Positions 62,335-64,000 of a stretch of DNA of 64,000 nt are shown piece after piece. The position numbers and the translations under genes are program-made. This DNA comes from JAOBAU01 sp034667465 (lineage in GTDB: Bacteria > Acidobacteriota > Thermoanaerobaculia > Gp7-AA8). The stretch spans positions 1-64,000 of the forward strand of contig JAXDJV010000010.1 of assembly GCA_034667465.1 (NCBI GenBank), read 5' to 3'. Position 1 is the first letter of the stretch; every line of letters starts with the position of its first letter. The notes under the pieces were generated by a model, which made no database searches, was not told where the DNA came from, and saw nothing but the letters and a program-made list of their open reading frames with translations.

Positions 62335-64000
62335 AAGAGCTCCTCCAATTCGAGTGGCGCTATCACACGCGCCAGGCATCCTTCCTCGCGGCCGCGGTCC
62401 TCTTCTTTCTCCTCGGGTTCGCAATCGCGGCGACGAGCTTCGGCCCCGGCAACGTGCTGATCACCTCGCCGTTTCTGATCACCGAATCGCTGGCGTTGCT
62501 GTCGCTCTTCGCCGCATTCGCGGTGGCGATCTTCGCGTCGAACGCCGTGCTGCGCGATTCCGAATTCGCGATGGAGGAGATCGTCTTCACGACTCCGGTC
62601 GGACGCGTCGCGTACGTCGCGTCGCGCTTCACCGGCGCATACGCGGCGGCGCTGACGGCGACGGCGTTCGCGGTGCCGGGAATGATGCTCGCGACGCGGA
62701 TGCCGTGGATCGATCCCGAGCGCGTCGGTCTGTTCTCACTCCTCGCATACGCGCAGGCGTTTCTGCTTTTTGCGGTGCCGAACATTCTCTTCATCACCGC
62801 GATCCTTTTCTTCGTCGCGGTGATGACGCGCAGCGCGGTCGCGACGTACGTCGCCGCGGCGCTGCTCTACTTTTTGTACTTTGCCGCCGCCGCGCTGACG
62901 AACTCGCCGCTGATGGCCGGTTCCGCGCCGGGAGCGACGAGCGGCGCGTGGGTGGCGCTGCTCGATCCGTTCGGACTGTCGGGATTTTTCGAGCAGACGC
63001 GTTTCTGGACGATCGCCGAGAAGAACACGCGCGTCGTGTCGCTGACCGGAACGCTGCTGTTCAATCGCGTCGCGTGGCTGGCGATCGCGATGGCGCTCGG
63101 CGCGCTGCTGACGAAGATCTTCGCGTTTCAGGCGACGCCGAAACGGTCACGCAAGAGCGAACGCGCCGTCATCCTGAGCGTTAGCGAAGGATCCGGGCGG
63201 GAGGGGCGCGCCGAGGTACGTTCGCCCCGCCCTCCCGGATCCCTCGCTCACGCTCGGGATGACATCGCGTGGCTGGGCGCATTCCGATCCTCCGCGAAAA
63301 TCGAGCGCTCGCTTCTCCTGCGCAGTCTCCCCTTCATTCTTCTGCTCGTTGCGTGGACGCTGCTCTCGATCACCGAGGTCGCGTCGTCGATCACGGCGGC
63401 GGAGTACGGCTCGCTTTATTACCCGACGACGGCGCTGACGACGCGCGCGCTGCAGCAGCCGCTGTCGATCATGGCGACGCTGCTGCTGATCTGGTTCGCG
63501 GCGGAGATCTTCTGGCGCGAGCAGCGATTTCGTTTCGCCGGCATCGCGGAAAGCACGCCGCTGAACGGTTCCGAGATCATCGCGGCAAAGATCGCGGCGC
63601 TGGTCACGCTCGTCGCATCGCTGATCGGCTGCAGCATCATCGCCGCGGTCATCGTGCAAATCGCGCACGGCTGGTTCCGCTTCGAGCCGCAGCTCTATCT
63701 CGCGTTCGCGTACTTCATCGGCGCGCCGCTCGTCGCGCTGGCGATGGCGTTCGCGCTCATTCACGCCGTCAGTCCGGGACGCCATGTCGGGATGGTGGCG
63801 ACGCTGCTCTTCGTCATCTACACGCGCATCGGCGGCGCGATCGGTCTCGACAATCGGTTGTGGCGCTTCGGGACTGCAGCGACGCCCGGCTACTCGGAGC
63901 TGAACGGCTTCGATCGCGCCGCGGTCGCGTTCCACTGGTTCATGTTGCTGTGGGTGCTCGTCGGATTCGCGGCGGCGGTCATTGCGTCGAGCATGTGGCG
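62331..64000 (+). CDS. ABC transporter permease, incomplete at window end, with in-frame repeat
   Basis: At least 556 residues before the window ends. The frame begins with CTG overlapping the ATPase stop (ctcTGA), giving an N-terminus KELLQFEWRYHTRQASFLAAAVLFFLL typical of ABC-2-type permeases. No ATG or GTG lies near, so a CTG start is likely. About six membrane helices follow up to residue 270. A family B dispersed repeat (63168-63263, 96 nt) is then translated in frame as 32 residues (VILSVSEGSGREGRAEVRS and so on), after which a second membrane block begins (SLLLRSLPFILLLVAWTLLS). The long form with two membrane blocks recalls permeases with a C-terminal peptidase, which cannot be checked here. 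Confidence 0.85.
   Translation, partial: MKELLQFEWRYHTRQASFLAAAVLFFLLGFAIAATSFGPGNVLITSPFLITESLALLSLFAAFAVAIFASNAVLRDSEFAMEEIVFTTPVGRVAYVASRFTGAYAAALTATAFAVPGMMLATRMPWIDPERVGLFSLLAYAQAFLLFAVPNILFITAILFFVAVMTRSAVATYVAAALLYFLYFAAAALTNSPLMAGSAPGATSGAWVALLDPFGLSGFFEQTRFWTIAEKNTRVVSLTGTLLFNRVAWLAIAMALGALLTKIFAFQATPKRSRKSERAVILSVSEGSGREGRAEVRSPRPPGSLAHARDDIAWLGAFRSSAKIERSLLLRSLPFILLLVAWTLLSITEVASSITAAEYGSLYYPTTALTTRALQQPLSIMATLLLIWFAAEIFWREQRFRFAGIAESTPLNGSEIIAAKIAALVTLVASLIGCSIIAAVIVQIAHGWFRFEPQLYLAFAYFIGAPLVALAMAFALIHAVSPGRHVGMVATLLFVIYTRIGGAIGLDNRLWRFGTAATPGYSELNGFDRAAVAFHWFMLLWVLVGFAAAVIASSMW
63168..63263. repeat. Dispersed inverted repeat, family B, copy 2 (inside a gene)
   Basis: From gtcatcctgagcgttagcga to the inverted ctcgctcacgctcgggatgac, 96 nt. 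It is homologous to the copy at 37983-38075. It falls in a frame without stops and has a length divisible by three, so the permease reading frame passes through it. Confidence 0.9.

Noticed and set aside
63147..63935. 262-codon minus-strand frame at the window end
   Set aside because: Antisense to the permease and crosses the repeat; low-complexity Arg/Asp-rich sequence.
1..64000. tRNA, rRNA or insertion sequence genes
   Set aside because: I saw no tRNA-like T-loop words in a cloverleaf setting, no rRNA sequence and no transposase frame. The dispersed repeats are non-coding elements.

Overview
This is 64 kb of GC-rich, densely packed bacterial chromosome. There are no rRNA or tRNA genes, no CRISPR array and no intact insertion sequence. 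The gene content (a Hanks-type kinase with TPR repeats beside an ECF-like sigma factor, a very large hybrid histidine kinase locus, a giant multicopper oxidase, paired SCO1 proteins, an LpxL-type acyltransferase and a TonB-like protein) points to a Gram-negative soil or sediment bacterium. I infer Acidobacteriota or a neighbouring phylum, but no marker gene in the window proves it.

Layout. 65-6938 (minus): a signalling operon of hybrid histidine kinase, receiver proteins, Hpt and receiver-EAL, followed by a response regulator and an aldo/keto reductase. 7071-13593: TonB-like protein, SdpI-like membrane protein, Ser/Thr kinase, divergent sigma factor and a secreted beta-propeller protein. 13822-25143 (plus): an AroD-AroE fusion whose AroD half has lost its catalytic His and Lys, then eleven tightly packed genes, most joined by 1-nt ATGA overlaps. 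These include an acyl-CoA-dehydrogenase-like flavoprotein, a membrane protein fused to a low-molecular-weight phosphatase, an LLM flavin oxidoreductase, three 2-oxoglutarate/Fe-type oxygenases, glycosylation-type genes and a DegT aminotransferase. 25168-28773: small genes, an orphan HigA, an RDD protein and a flavin halogenase/reductase-like enzyme. 28829-34594 (minus): a 1921-residue multicopper oxidase lipoprotein. 34691-39918: a glycosyltransferase, a Lys-Thr-Thr-Thr-Gly-Gly-Gly repeat protein, a 689-residue unknown and two more glycosyltransferases. 40007-42370: two SCO1 proteins and a cytochrome c/binding-protein fusion. 42372-46448: membrane, macro-domain and receiver proteins, a gene split by an in-frame TAG, and a lipoprotein. 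46597-52837 (minus): a second tailoring operon (RidA fusion, two LLM enzymes, PhyH, methyltransferase, MptE-like protein, glycosyltransferase). 52934-58660 (plus): an AraC regulator, then the most interesting system. 58686-64000: an LpxL-type acyltransferase, a B12/radical SAM enzyme and an ABC transporter that runs off the window.

The outstanding locus is 53498-58660. A 597-residue protein has a cysteine-free N-terminal region of about 120 residues and then about 53 cysteines among many Thr and Pro residues. It is followed directly by an APH-fold kinase, a HopA1-family protein and a LanC-like cyclase. Kinase plus HopA1 lyase is the dehydration pair of class V lanthipeptides and thioamitides, and LanC forms lanthionine rings. 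I propose a lanthionine-forming system acting on an unusually large Cys/Thr-rich protein.

Other threads are: (1) an element GGGTAGGRRAA-N13/14-CACTCC upstream of five genes; (2) TATACT-like hexamers 8-9 nt before start codons, which suggest leaderless transcripts; (3) three families of palindromic dispersed repeat that supply stop codons or sit in frame inside genes; (4) two loci sharing LLM, PhyH, MptE-like and glycosyltransferase families.
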